Positions 37,751 through 50,276 of a stretch of 64,000 nucleotides of DNA are shown in pieces. This DNA is from Limanda limanda. Its lineage: Eukaryota; Chordata; Actinopteri; Pleuronectiformes; Pleuronectidae. Positions within the stretch are counted from its first letter, which is position 1. Every line of letters starts with the position of its first letter. Under the pieces are notes generated by a model, which saw only the letters and a program-made list of their open reading frames with translations, had not been told where the DNA came from and ran no database searches. The DNA is taken from the NCBI RefSeq assembly GCF_963576545.1, contig NC_083637.1:17258007-17322006 (forward strand). The letters are read 5' to 3'. Made by a program: the position numbers and the translations under genes.

Positions 37751-38975
37751 CAGTGTTGGGAAGGATACTTTCAAAACGTATTCCGTTACAGAATACAGAA
37801 TACATGCCCAAAAATGTAATCTGTAACGTATTCCATTACATTAACTAATCTGAGTAACGTATTCTGAATACTTGGAATACTTCCGGTTTGTATTGCATTT
37901 TTTAAGTGTATGATTGCGGCGTTGTTATAGTCAGTGGAGAAGCAGCAGTTTAAACTCTCTCTCCAGCTGGATGTCCGGCTCCCATCCACTCCCACCTCTG
38001 TGCCGGCCCCACCGGAGGCTGAAGGACCCCCCCCCCCCCCCCTGCGCCAAGGCTGCCTCGCGCCGTGCTACGATCGTTTCGGCGTCGAGTTTATTTTTTT
38101 TTGCGCTTGACGCGAGCGTATCGCTCCATGAAACACACTGAAAAATGATTTTAAACGATATTGATGACATTTTATATGATATAAATGATAAAGTATGCAT
38201 CCCATAGTTTGTATTCCCCTTCTGTTGTCCTGGAGTTTTAATTTTACCAATTTTACCGATCACATTATTAAATGCCCCCCTCTGCCCATCCACTACAGAC
38301 ACACAAGCAGTCATAAAGATAAAAAGAGAGTGGGGGGCGGAGAATACGTAATTTACCCTCGACACCCGACATTGAACGGAGAGAACAGCGGAGAAGTTCT
38401 TGAAGATGGATGAAATTAAATTGGGACGCTGTTGCAGTTAATGTTGGAGAAACAAGTGACCATATGCTACTGGGTCAACGGGTGATATTATCAGCGCTTC
38501 ACGGCGCTTCAGCGTCCGGTGTGAACCCGGCGTGCCTCGCTGGTCTCCTGCACAGCCATGACAGCGGAGCTCTGGAAGCGCAGGTCGGTCTTCTCTCACC
38601 AGGTGCTGGAAGGGCAGCTTGCGGATCAGCAGCTCCGTAGATTTCTGGTAGCGACGGAACTCTCTCAGAGCCTCGGTCCCGGGCCTGTAACGGTCCCGAG
38701 CCGGTAGCGGTGAGGCTCCTTCACGCGGCTGGGGTCCGGGCGCTCTTACGGCAGCCCTGGTCTCCAGCTGCTTCCTGGGGGCTTTGCCGCCGGTGGATTT
38801 ACGAGAGAGTGAATAAACTCGAGAAGTACCGTCATGTAATCCACTGATTTCAACAATGTAACTGTATTCTGAATACCATCTATTTAATTTGTAACTGTAA
38901 CGGAATACAGTTACTCATAATTTGTATTCTAAATACGTAACGCCGTTACATGTATTCCGTTACTCCCCAACACTG
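37751..38975. mobile_element. hAT-E, nested in hAT-D, carrying histone H3 DNA
   Basis: Ends CAGTGTTGGGAAGGATAC (37751) and GTTACTCCCCAACACTG (to 38975); target duplication TCTATGCT / TCTATACT (37743-37750 and 38976-38983, one mismatch). Both ends carry the gtaacgtattcc words of a common fish hAT. The interior (about 37930-38860) has a C-run at 38029-38042, no transposase and a histone H3 pseudogene. Confidence 0.85.
38533..38803 (-). pseudogene. Histone H3 fragment inside hAT-E
   Basis: Reading the - strand from 38803 gives [13 protein letters not shown] (H3 residues 8-20), then, after frame changes, [42 protein letters not shown] and [20 protein letters not shown]. The match is to core histone H3 up to about residue 98. 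About 14 nt (IAQDF) are missing, and there is a small partial duplication around the PHRYR motif. No start or C-terminal third. GC content is well above the surrounding AT-rich DNA. Not functional. Confidence 0.85.
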
Positions 38976-40164
38976 TCTATACTGTACTTAAGTAAAAATA
39001 ATAGTGCATACTTTTTACTTTTACTCCGTTACATTTTGCAGCTATTATCTATACTTTCACTCCACTACATTTCTACAATATGTGTCGTTACTCGTTACAT
39101 TTATGAACACAGTTTTGCAAAAATGTTGCTGTGACGGAGCGGCTCTGTCACTGACCGCCAGCGCTCAACATACGCACAGTGTCACACACGCGCACACGCA
39201 GCCACACACACGCCAACAAACATTTCCACTCTTCCTGTTAAAGGTCGTAGTTGATCACTATCTAACCATCAGCCACTCTGTTTAGCGCTGGGCCTACGGA
39301 GGGTGCACACTCCACACATCAGCTCCGCATCTGGGTTACAAACACACACACGCACACACATACGCACACACACACAGTCACACACAGTCACACACAGTGA
39401 CCTGTAACCAGCCGTCCGGACCACTCCTTGAAGAAGGAGGAGGAGACGTTTTTTCAGTTTTAGACTGTCCACCTGAGCAACACTCGCATCACCTCTAGGT
39501 GGTCGTTCACTTCTCGTATTCACACACTTCTTGCGCCTTTCCCACAATACCCAGGTGCACTACGTCACTCTCTGGGCCCGTTCCTTAAAGGGGCAGGCCA
39601 TACCTGCAACCATAGATATGCCTGCAACAGCGCGATGGCAGCAGCATTAAAACCTTGCCTGTTTTGCTGAAACATTAAAGAAATAAAAAATTTAAAGAAG
39701 CATATCGAGGTAAGCGGAGTTCTTGCTATGCTAAGTTAATGTCCTCATGGTTTGGCTTAATGATATTAACTTTGCAGATAATCCCTGCTAGATAACTTGT
39801 CATCCGCAGAATTGTAAGATAAGAGTGTGAACAGTATTACAGAGGGTAAGAACAATAAGTACACCAACCTTTCTGCTTATAATTATTACTAGTAGTGACA
39901 TCTGTAGAGGCATGAGTATTACCAGTAGCTATATCTGCATTCTTTATCAAAATGGCACAGCCTAGACATTGAGAGACAACCCATTGCGTGAGTACTTTTA
40001 CTTTTAATACTTAAAGTAAATTTAAAACAAAGTACTTTTTATTTTTACTTAAGTAGGATTGTTGATGTAGTACTTTTACTTTTACTTAAGTGTATATTTT
40101 CCTGGGTACTTGTTCTTTTACTTAAGTACTAAAATTCAGTACTTCCTCCACCACTGCTAACAGA

Positions 40165-40340
40165 GGAGAACAGGGCGATGGGAAGTTAGTTAGTTTGTTA
40201 AGATGCTTTCAGACAAGACCTGTTGGTAAAACTCAGAGAAATGTGTCCGGACTTTCTGTTTCAGACATGAGCAACACAGCAGCAGGTTTTCTGCACAGAC
40301 TCGTTCACAACAGCATCAAATCCCCCTCGTTATTCAGGTG
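40165..40340 (-). other. U5 intron remainder, end of module homology
   Basis: Continues the intron (gaggagaacagggcgatggg to cgttattcaggtgag). Homology to the other modules stops at aggtgag near 40340, some 290 bp before exon 1 should end. Confidence 0.65.
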
Positions 40341-41693
40341 AGGTGGCATAGATCTATATATAAAGGCTAGATGTCTCGGCAAACGGAGTCGAACGTCCGC
40401 ACATGGCGGCCATCTTGCCACAGGCGGCTCGCCCATAACATTGTGTTGGTAGTGGTACATGTACTTTTTAAATACAATTAAATAATTCTTGATGTATATT
40501 TGTAAAGGGAAATTTATATATTTTAAAACATTATTCCAGAGCTGCCAACTCTCACGCTTTCGCCGTGTGACACACGCTATTGCATGTTTTCAAACGCACT
40601 CACGCCACACATCCAATTTCTCACGCCAAAAAAAAATCTGATTTTGGGCCGAGACGCGCACGGCGCACCTCTCGTTCGCGCACTCGCATGCCTGCTACCT
40701 CGGGAGATGTGCAGGTCCGGGGGCGTGTTTGCCGTCTGCTCTGGGGGGGGGGCTGCGCGAGACCCAAGCATCCGGAGGTTGTTTGGGCTCGTCTTCTCGG
40801 CGCTCCGCCAGGGCCGTGACAGACTCTGACGGGGCCGATCCGTGGACCTCACTAAACCATCCAATGGGGAGTTGCGATGTGTGTGGGCAGGGACTTGATC
40901 AACACGAGCACATTCCCCATCCATTCATTCCCTTTAGAATGATCCAGGTGCTCGTGCAGGAGTTCAGTTCAGTTCAGTCTTTAGTATTCTGTAAATTTGG
41001 CAGCAAAACGAGACTGTGTCAAGTGATTTTTTGCTCTCTGTACTAGCACTGTGCAGGCTGTTAACAAAAGAGAAACTATCTTATTTTTTTGTGCTTAGTT
41101 TCCCTTTGCTGAGTTATCATAAGGGGCTGATGAGAGGTCCATGTTTAGTGATATTTACAGAATGTTTAGTGGTTATACTGTGGTTTATTAATGTTCTTGG
41201 GCAGACACAAGAGGCACTTGTTTATAGTTGATTCTTTGTTGTCTCTAGAAGTTCAGATGCGCTGGTCCATTACTATTTGAACCTCAGCATCTAGGTTTCA
41301 AAATTTGTAAAATTATAAATTATATACATTATATGCACATTGTTGTTATAATTTTTCAGTTAGTTGAAATACATCATGAGGAGAAACATTTTGGGTTGTT
41401 TTGTGTCTGTATAGGCCTACTATAAAAAGCACTTTGCATTTTTTAATTTTGGTACTTGTACTTTTACTTTCTATACTTAAGTACATTTCAACACCAGATA
41501 CTTTTGATACTTAAGTACATTTCAACACCAGATACTTCTGATACTTAAGCACATTTAATATGAGCTACTTTAAGACTTTTACTCAAGTCATTTTCTGGCA
41601 GGTGACTTTTACCGAAGTCACTTTCAGGCAAGATATCTGTACTTTTACTCAAGTATGGCTTTCAAGTACTATGTACACCACTGGCCACAGGCC
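40341..41693. mobile_element. Unresolved repeats, right part hAT-like
   Basis: Replaces U5 exon 1. The left part is unclassified (ctagatgtctcggcaaacgg; a CpG-rich stretch near 40640-40830). The right part (41450-41693) has repeated tacttttactcaagta-type words and ends gtacaccactg, like a hAT terminus. The 8-mer gccacagg occurs at 40417-40424 and 41694-41701 and might be the target duplication; the left inverted repeat is not clear. Confidence 0.45.
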
Positions 41694-42049
41694 AGTACAA
41701 CCTTGCCCACAGATCTTAGAAAATGACTAACCAGCTTCTGATCTGCATCTGATACCTCATTTTAAGTTATTTTTGTCAAGTGTTGATCCATTGTATTTCT
41801 TAAAAAGGCTATTGTTTAAGCACTTTATCTGTTGCACTTTTTTGTTTGATGGAACATGTGGTGGGAGGCTTTGAATAATGAAAAATATTTCTCCTTAACT
41901 AATCTTGTGTAATTTTTTGCTGAACATAAATCATTAACTGCTGTTAAGAATACAGTTATTAACAATATAGGTTAGGTTTCAGTTAAGAATTAGTTGAATA
42001 CCATTGTAATCAAAATGTCAATCAACCTACCTTGGTCAAATCTTAAACA

Positions 42050-43617
42050 CAGGTCTATTACAGTTTCTCAATTGGTTTGGCTCATTTCACAAAACAGAAA
42101 TTACATTCTCAAAACGTGCAAACCTCCAAACCACTGGGCACTTGTTCACAACAGATTGGAAGATCTCATTCCTTTAATCAAATTGCAATTGAATAAGCAG
42201 AGCCTTGCACATGACAAGCACAATTTTTATATGATTTAGGACACCTTGCAAACGGTTAGGTACAATTGCCTTCAGTTAGCCCAATTACCAATTGAATATA
42301 TCTTGCTGGTCTAAACTGAATGTTGCTTCTCAGTCAAGTGGTTGTTCTCTGCAGAACATGTTGGCATAATTTCATTGTTTACATCATCACCTGCACAATA
42401 GTTCACTCCGCTGTCAAAATCTTTCAGGCACATAATACCATGAAAAACATCATGGTATATACTGTAATATGGATCTCTTGGATCATCTGCTTAATTTTCA
42501 GGTGCAACTAGAACTTTACTAATCAAGGGGGAGTTTCACACATCCGATCACCAATCACACAGTAAGTTTAGTTAGCTGACAGGTGCTATCCAGGAGCAGA
42601 AATGCTTCCATCAAATATCTAGAGCTTGACCAAGTTTAGTACAATTTATGAACATAGAAGCACCTGGCCAGGGAAACGACCTAGGGCAACTGCCTGCTCG
42701 AGGAAGAAGAGGAAGAGGAGCAAGGGTGCATGGTGGTGGAGAAGGGGGAAGAGGCCGAGGAGGACGAAGACAACAATTTGTGCCAGATGAAATTTGGGCT
42801 ACACTTGTGGACCATGTGGTCAACCATGGCCTCAGAATGACAGAGGCAGGTCGTCAAGTTCAGCCTAATGTGCCACGCTCTACAGTGTCCTCTATCATCC
42901 AAACATTCCGCAGGGAAAACAGGTATGTGGTCAGTCAACTATGGAATTATTGATGGTAGAGTTAACTGTAGTATTCAAATTTATTGAACTAAAGTCAAAG
43001 TAAACAACTAAATACAAATGGTAATAGTGTCTATTCCCACACATTTTTCATTGTGTGGGAGAATGTAAGCTTCCACCGTGGCCCGCTCATCAGGGCGTGG
43101 TTCACTGCCCATCCAAGAATGCTGATGGGGCTCTTATCACCTTACTACCCATTCCTCAATCCTATCGAGGAGTTTTTATCTGCATGGAGGTGGAGGGTCT
43201 ATGAGCATCGGGCTCAAAACCAGAGGTCCCTTCTCCAGGCAATGGATTCTGCTTGTGGTGATGTCACAGCAGAGCAGTGTCAGGGATGGTTGCAGCATGC
43301 ACGCCGATTCTTCCCCCGTTGCATAGCAAGGGAGAACATCAGATGTGATGTTGATGAAAATCTGTGGCCAGACAGACGTGAGCGCGAGGATGAGCAGGAG
43401 AGTGAGGATGAAAAACTAGTGAAACTGCAGCTTTACTTTAGTTTCTTACTGTATGTGTTGTTAGTGTGGGCTATACCTAATTTTAGTTTTGATGTGCTTA
43501 TTGTCCCACAGTATATTGTGCTGTACACATTTTCTGTTACTGTAACCACGATGTATGGCAATTACTGTAACAATTTCCATGGCTGTATGACTGCAATAAA
43601 GTATTTTATGTGAAACC
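42050..43617 (+). mobile_element. Tc1/mariner-like (IS630-type) transposon relic
   Basis: Contains two parts of one transposase (see next entry). The left border is put near the tacagtttctcaattgg words, the right one after aataaagtattttatg. The middle of the element is deleted between 42953 and 43053. Terminal repeats were not resolved. Confidence 0.6.
42648..43430 (+). pseudogene. IS630/Tc1-like transposase, internally deleted
   Basis: N-terminal part 42648-42953: an RG-rich start, then IWATLVDHVVNHGLRMTEAG, TVSSIIQTFRRENR, a helix-turn-helix DNA-binding region. C-terminal part from 43053: FHRGPLIRAWF, SPYYPFLNPIEEFLSAWRWR with the last catalytic Glu of the DDE triad, then MDSACGDVTAEQCQGWLQHA and DVDENLWPDRRER. 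The catalytic Asp residues are in the deleted part. Family known from many fish genomes; function as a transposase is lost here. Confidence 0.7.
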
Positions 43618-43800
43618 TTGAATTAATCTTTTTTCTGTTTACACATAGTATTCTGGAAAGAAAACATCTACTGTAACCATTCAGTGTCAAAGGACTGAGC
43701 CAAGATTGAAATGTGCACATGCGGGATATTTCTATGGTCCACTGCCATACTGACAAAACATCTAAACATTTTGACTTTTGACGTTTAAACAATGCCAAAG

Positions 43801-44120
43801 GGACTTTTCATTTTGGGGGCACTGACTATTTTAATGAGAAAAGAATTTAGTTTTGACTGATAAATTGTCTGTTTTGGGAGAGATATGACCTTTTGCAGGT
43901 GTGCCATGGAGTTTTGCTGAACCATCTAGGTTATTTTGGCAAATGTATTTAAACCTTGGAGAATGTCCTTTTTCCCCCGAGAGATGAGCCACAGCAATCG
44001 AGAACGAACTTTTCATTTTGGGGGCACTGACTATTTATATGAGTAAATGATTTGGTTTTGAAGCTTGAGTTAACTGTTTTGGGTGAGATATGACCTTTTG
44101 AAGGTGATCCATGTAGTTGT
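43801..44120. repeat. 205-bp tandem duplication
   Basis: The stretch cttttcattttgggggcact to gagatatgaccttttg occurs at 43803-43897 and again at 44008-44102, diverged by some substitutions. Probably the 3' end of a DNA transposon related to the preceding element. Confidence 0.6.
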
Positions 44121-44180
44121 GGACGAAGAGGAAACCAAAGTACTAATACTGCACAGTAGAAATACTCTTTTTACAAGTAC
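44121..44180 (-). other. Relic of U5 5' flank, right edge of array
   Basis: gacgaagaggaaaccaaagt to actctttttacaagtac matches the 5' flank of U1-U4 (compare 7340-7400). It shows that U5 once had an exon 1 region between 40340 and here. Confidence 0.75.
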
Positions 44181-44214
44181 TTGTTAAACAACTACTAAAT
44201 TGCAAAATGAACTA

Positions 44215-44345
44215 AACCAATAGTGGAAGAAGAATTCAGATCATTCACTGAGGTAAAAGTACCTAGACAGTAAAGTATTATTCCACTACAAGTAAATGTA
44301 CTAAGACTGTGAAGTAGAAATAGTCAATAATTAAATTAAACAAAC
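44215..44345. mobile_element. Decayed hAT/MITE end
   Basis: ccaatagtggaagaagaatt with following gaggtaaaagtacc resembles the CAGTGGTGGAAGAAG terminus of a common fish hAT group. Only one end is seen. Confidence 0.4.
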
Positions 44346-44370
44346 ACCGATAGTAAAACCAAAAATAAAC

Positions 44371-44965
44371 GTTGCATGTGTTTTGCGCACCGCGGCAAAG
44401 ATAAACGCTTCCCTTCCTGCACCGTCACGTGATAACGATTCTTGCCTGCTAATTTCTTATTACTGTCGACACTATCAATTGCACATCACTCTTTGAAAAT
44501 TCATGTAAATTTAATGATAGTTGTTAAACAAAGCGTATTTCCTTTTTCCAGTAGCTGGAGCCATCAGTATTATTACATACAGACTAATATCTCTGTTCAA
44601 GTAGAGGCTCTGATGGAGCTTGAGCAATTTTGTGTCAATTGGACAATGTTACAACAACTAGACTTTTGTGTTTGTCGGGTCATGATACACCTGTGTATCG
44701 ATTTTTGGGAAGATCGGTCAATGTGAAGGTGTTCCGGGGGCCTGGGGGAACCCGTTGAGCCATTTTGCCACGCCCATTTAAAATTACTCCAGAATACGTA
44801 CATTTTCACCACTTTCTAATCTTCCTCAAATTTTAGTAAGAATTTGAGCATGTTAAAGCCCTCAAAAGGCCAATTCATATGCCTAAGAAAAAAAAATCCT
44901 TACCATTTCAATAGGGCCTCCCACTGTCTCCTAGTGTTCGGTGCTCGGGCCCTCATAATATCTGG
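44371..44965. repeat. Dispersed fish repeat, copy 1
   Basis: Its first 300 bp (gcgcaccgcggcaaagataa to aattggacaatgttacaaca) match 54117-54415. The right part has gggggaacccgttgagccat and aatagggcctcccactgt and ends at ctcataata, where unique sequence starts. Non-coding. Confidence 0.65.
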
Positions 44966-47900
44966 GCAGCAAATAAAAGTAATAGCAAAAGAAAATTATT
45001 AAAAGAGCATAACATTATTTAGAAAGAGACAATGAAGTTTCAAGTAACAGGGCCTTATCAGAAGGTCTCAGGGTATAGGGCAGGATGATTTATGGTACAA
45101 CGTGATGTAACACATCATTCTGAGTAATTGGGGCAACATAAAAATTTAGGCAATAACCACTCAAGCCTCACTTAAACTGACAATTAACCAATAATGAGAT
45201 ATAATAAAAGTGTACAGCAGATAATGGCTCAACAAAGACATCTGGGTAGTAGATTAACAACATAGATATTGGTATATAGAAATAATATTTGCTTTGCCAA
45301 GGACCTGAATTGTGGATGTAACCAGCAGGTGTTGCTATAGCGACAGAATGTTCAAATGAAGGTTCTCAGTGGACAAAAAGTACATATCAATGATAACATT
45401 GAAAACTCGATTAAAAGCTTTGATTCATAATTGTTTATATGTATATAGTCATGAAAGCGGAAATCACTTTACTTTTACAGAGACAACAATGCCAGAAATG
45501 CACTCAAGCGATCGAGCATATATACATTATGCCTCCTTTCTTCCCCTCTTCTCTCTGTCTTTGTTGAATGTATGTATGTATGATGAGGCGCCCCTGAGAC
45601 AACTGATTGTATGGTGTTTTATTTAGAGAAGCTCCTCTTCCCAGACGAGGCTTTTAGCACAGCTGTAGTCTGTGACCCACTTCTTCAAGACAGACATGCC
45701 TAGAAATACGAAGGAGCTGGGAGCTGAGAGGGGGAGAAAGGAGGTGTAGGGATTGTAAGGAATCCTGGGGAAAATTAAATATATCTGCAAATCAATGAGA
45801 GTTGAAAGACAAGATTTAGAGATGTGGGCAAAACGGTATTGCCTCATATATTCTGTACTTATGAAGGACTGACAAATCAGACAGGCTAAAAAGGAATTTG
45901 AGTACTGCTGGAGTAGTCACTCAGCAGGAATGTTTTTTGCAAAGGTTTTTGATCACTAATTTATGTCCTTCAAAATGGCAAATGTTCACAGTTATTTGAG
46001 GTTTTGAAGGGTTAATCAAAAATAACAGGGACATTGAATACGCCAGCTTGGGTTCTGGATCATTATGATTGCCGTTTGCCATTCTCTTGAGACATTTCAC
46101 ACGCCAAACTGTGAGGAAATAATTGGCAAATCAATTGCTAATTGAAATAACGGCAACCTACTATGTTGATTTCCTTTATAAGTCAATACAAAACATCCCA
46201 TTTGCCTCTATATAACCAGAATAAAATCTTGATATAAGTTTCACAAAGATAATGTTTGCAGGCTTTTAGAGTCGCTTGAATTGAAATGTGTTAACCATTC
46301 CTCGTAGATCCTAGTTATATGTCTAAGGACAAGCGAAAAGACTTTCACATAAAATAATGTCGACATGTTACAGTTTGTGTCTGGAATATTAAATATCATC
46401 CTGCACGCAAACACACACAGCAGATTTAAATGCAGGCGGAGGCTCTTGCACCCTATGAAGAGAGGTGATCTGATGTGGCTCTTGTGAGACAGGCTTACTG
46501 GGACAGGAAATAGGATTGCGCAAGCAGCAGGCATATTCCAAATCCCAGCGCTGCCAAGCTTTTGGTTGCAGAGAGTTGACCCCGTCTGGCCTCCCTTGGG
46601 GCATCCTTTGAAAAAGAGTGACATCATTTTTGAGCTCTTTCACTCTGAGAAATAGGAAGAGGTCTTTGGCTTTATAAGAAAAAAACGATGTCATGTGCGA
46701 GCTGAACGCTGCTGTCCCCCCCCCTTCCTCAAATCTCACAGCACCTAATGAACAAAAAGATGTAAAATTCATGTGCCTTCATCAATTATTTAATATTAAT
46801 AAGAAAAAGCAGCAGCCGCTAAATGTGTTCCAGAAGTCAGACACGCTGGTAACTGGGTCACTCGCTGAAACATCATTTTTCACCTGCTGACACCTAAGCA
46901 CATTTATGCCACCGATGACCATTTTTGTGAGAAATAGTTTAGGATAATATCCTGCTGCTTCCAGCTTACTGTGATGCCTTCTTTAATGTAAGATCACCGT
47001 GTGCCTATGGACACAACGTACCTTTCTTAGATTATTTGAAAGTTCAGGTTCGTTCAATACCTTAGCTTTTGATAAATCGGGAAGGGCATTTTTTTTATAT
47101 TTCATAGACAATCCAGCCATTTAAGAGGATCTTCACCATCATGTAACGGGTTCTTTCCTGACCCACACTTCATCCTTCCACCAAATGTTGTGGTAATCCA
47201 TCCTCTAGTCTAGTTGTTGCATGATTCTGCTAACTGACTGACAGACAGACAAAGGGAAAACACAACCTCCTTGCCAGTAATTAGTTGCCGCCCTAGGTCC
47301 CCTTTGAAAATGGTCCACACCCTTAGACGAAGGGTTACTTATGTGCGGCAGAGAGTGAGGTTCTTGAAGCAGTGGTGGTAGTGATGGTGGTGGAGTGCTG
47401 AGGTTCAGCTCTGAGTGATCTGTTAGCACTAAACCTCCGGGTGAGGAGGGGCCTGCCAGCTCTGTCTACTATGAGAGACGGGAAACATTAAGGCCACAGT
47501 GCTGAGAGCCTCTAAGTCTCCCACTTGTCTCCCTCTGTCCAGGAGCCTGAGCAGCTGACTGTAGCCTCTGTGTTTCTCTCACTCCACATTGATCCGTCCC
47601 ACCAGCCACCTTTGACCAACATTTCGCTATTTTTTCTTCCCTTCTTTCTTGTGAGAAACGCACTGCATTATGTCAACATGGTGATAGACCTTGCCCTTAA
47701 AATGTGTCAGTGGTTACTAGTGCTTAGTGGTGGTTTTCAGTCATTATCGATCTGTGTGTGCATCATTTATGATTCGGTGAAGACAGGATGGTTCACTTGT
47801 TGTGAATATTACTATAGATCTATAGAAAACACCATAAATCTGCAAAATCACTTCAGGGGATTTGTTTAAAGGCCAATATTCATTCATTAAGATTTGGGTC

Positions 47901-48686
47901 TAGGTAACTGAGGGGTGAGGAGCTATGAAATATAACTGGCAGTGAATCCTGTGTGACAGGTGTGAATGTTGAATAACCCACAATACTTGGTGGAATAGCA
48001 GCGGAAGTATGACGACATGCTGCGCTGACTGTTAATTCAGTTAGATGATGTCAGTTATATGAGCCAGACAAACAGTATAAACACTTAACTTTGGAGAAAC
48101 AACACCTCTCTGTCCAAACATGCAAAGATGTTGGTGAAATGCTAAGATAGCAGGAATCGTGCATAATATTGGATGCCACGTCCATGTCTGTGAATTTCAA
48201 ACAGCTTTTCCTCTTGATACACTTGCTCTGTTTGAAATGGGAGTGGAAAATATAAAAAGAAAACTCAATCACATTATCATGTATGTACTGTATATGATGA
48301 TAATGTTGTTTTTTTATTATTTAGTAGGTCATTTGAAAAAATGGCATTTATTCTAATAATCAAGCTATTCAGTCATTTTTTAAGCATAACTGAAAACAGT
48401 AATAATTTCTACCATTTGTGGGAATCTGCAGCTTTTCTTGCTTTTACCCGTCTTTAGGTCTTTTGTGGTTGATCAAACGAAACAGCAGAATGTGACTGAG
48501 AACCCTGGAAAACTGTGATGGCCATTATTTCCTTTATCTTTTGACATTTTAAGGATGCGACAAATGGAGAAAATAATTGCGAGATAAATGTAGATATTGT
48601 TAGATGCAGTCTTAACTTTTCTGAATAATAATTTTACAAACCGTTTAAGGATGAAATGACCAGTCTGGAATGTGAGTTTTTGGAGA
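44966..48686. other. Non-coding, no gene recognised
   Basis: 3.7 kb of AT-rich, largely unique-looking sequence. Open frames are short and without a family. The stretch 46070-46260 (AT-rich, tttggcaaatcaattgc-like words) could be a conserved non-coding element, which only a cross-species alignment could show. Nothing else supported. Confidence 0.5.
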
Positions 48687-48687
48687 A

Positions 48688-48709
48688 TTAGGGTTAGGGT
48701 TAGGGTTAC
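48688..48709. repeat. Short telomere-like repeat (TTAGGG x3)
   Basis: ttagggttagggttagggtt in otherwise unique sequence. An opposite-strand partner lies at 50277-50291. Confidence 0.8.
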
Positions 48710-48892
48710 AGCAGATATGTGAGGCTGCAGTGTGACTTGGAGTAAAAAAGCTAAGACTAAGCCGAACTAGAATCCAAGGCCTGATGAAACATCAAGAGAT
48801 CATCAATGTTATTAAATACCATCCACTGGCGTTGACATATTTATATTTCTCATGGTACATGTATTAACCTGATTATAATATGGTCAAGTTTG

Positions 48893-49140
48893 GTATAACC
48901 TCCGCCAAGGAGATAATGTTTTCACCTGTGCTCGTTGGTTTGTTTTTTTATTGGTTTGTTTTTTTATTGGTTTGTCAGCAGGATTATGCAAAAAGCTACG
49001 GAAGAGGATTAGGGCCACTGTGGAAAAAACAAGTGAGTTCTGAGTTTAAAGTCAGACAAGTCAAGAGCCGAATCTTTCTTTTTCACTTTCTTCAACATTG
49101 CAAAATTCTTAAACATTTTTGTTGACTTGTCGGATAATAA
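48893..49140. repeat. Dispersed fish repeat (cctccgccaaggag)
   Basis: ataacctccgccaaggagat followed by a duplicated ggtttgtttttttattggtt and gcaggattatgcaaaaagct is a known type of short fish repeat found near many genes. Ends not resolved. Confidence 0.5.
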
Positions 49141-49178
49141 TACATTGATCTTGATTAAAAAAAAAACTTGGTGCAGAT

Positions 49179-50213
49179 CAGTGGCGTCACTAGGCTGTTT
49201 TATTCGGGGCTAAAGCCCCGGATCTAATTTGATTAGCCCCGAATCTAATTTTTTGGTAAAAAAAAAAAAAAAAAAAAAAAATCGACTTTCCGACGGTCCT
49301 TGAACGCCCCTCATTTACCGCACGAGAACAGAGCAACAAGTGCGTCATTACACTTCAGCAGCCAGTCTCTCACTGTTTACAACAGGTGAGTAGTGAGCAC
49401 AAGCCCTAGATTTCACAATGTCTTTATTATATGTCAGTAATTAAAATGTCTGTAAACGTTTTGAAAACCTTACTTATGGTAAATGTATATAATGTTATAA
49501 TTGAATGCAAATGTATATCATGTACTTTGTCTGCAGCTAGAATGCTCTAGCTAGCTAACGTTAATGACTAGTAGTGTGATGGACCAGAAGTCATTGACCG
49601 GTTTGCCCAAGTCAAACCGAGGAGATACCCACTTGTGCTCAAAGGACAAAGGTCCAAAGAAAGGAGCAAGAAACAGTGAAACGAGTGAAAATAAAAAGTT
49701 CACTACAAACAAGAAATGAACAAAGAAAGACAATACATGTAGAGTAACAGTTAATAATACACAGACAAATGTACAAGTATACACAATATGGAAAGTGTAA
49801 AGTAAAGACAGATATACTGTAGAAGAAAAGAAATGAACAAAGACAAACGCATGACTACAGAAAGATAAGATGTTTAAAAGGCTCTTGCCTTTTAAACATC
49901 TTTTCTTTCTGCATTGTATACTTTTTCAGACATTGTTTACTATTGTGAAACTAATACAAATATGTGAAGAATACATATATGACTATGTGACTCATTTATT
50001 ATCGAAATGTTTAATGTTGGTGCTTATGAATGAGGCACTTTTTTGTTAAGACAAAGGGAAGTTTGTGAAAATCTATATTTTTACCATTGGTATTAATAAA
50101 CTGCATACATTGTTTATTTTGTTATTTGTTATTATTTTCAAAAATTGCATGCGCAGTTACGTTTTGGCCCTGGGCTAAGCCCCGGATCTTTCAGATACCT
50201 AGAAACGCCCCTG
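49179..50213. mobile_element. hAT-type MITE, 1035 bp
   Basis: Ends CAGTGGCGTCACTAGG (49179) and CCTAGAAACGCCCCTG (to 50213); perfect 8-bp target duplication GTGCAGAT (49171-49178 and 50214-50221). Subterminal aagccccggatct words occur on both sides (49213 and 50178). A poly-A run is at 49259-49280. No transposase. It contains the 16-bp hairpin at 49867-49902. Confidence 0.9.
49867..49902. repeat. Perfect 16-bp inverted repeat, 4-nt loop
   Basis: Left arm aagatgtttaaaaggc (49867-49882), loop tctt, right arm gccttttaaacatctt (49887-49902). No mismatch in 16 pairs. Confidence 0.9.
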
Positions 50214-50276
50214 GTGCAGATCCAAATAACAATTGTGATCTTGTAAATGTAACTGAGGTTTCATTTGGGGACTTTT

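Larger units (their letters stand above)
37681..40156. mobile_element. hAT-D, non-autonomous, in U5 intron
   Basis: Ends CAGTGGTGGAA (37681) and TTCCTCCACCACTG (to 40156), with perfect 8-bp target duplication CTAACAGA (37673-37680 and 40157-40164). Both sides carry the repeated aagtacttaagtaaaa-type words typical of this fish hAT group. It holds hAT-E and CA-rich DNA (39165-39400) but no readable transposase. Confidence 0.9.

Noticed and set aside
46241..46772. Overlapping - strand frames of 127 and 128 codons
   Set aside because: Two overlapping frames in one unique AT-rich stretch, no domain and no splice sites of note.
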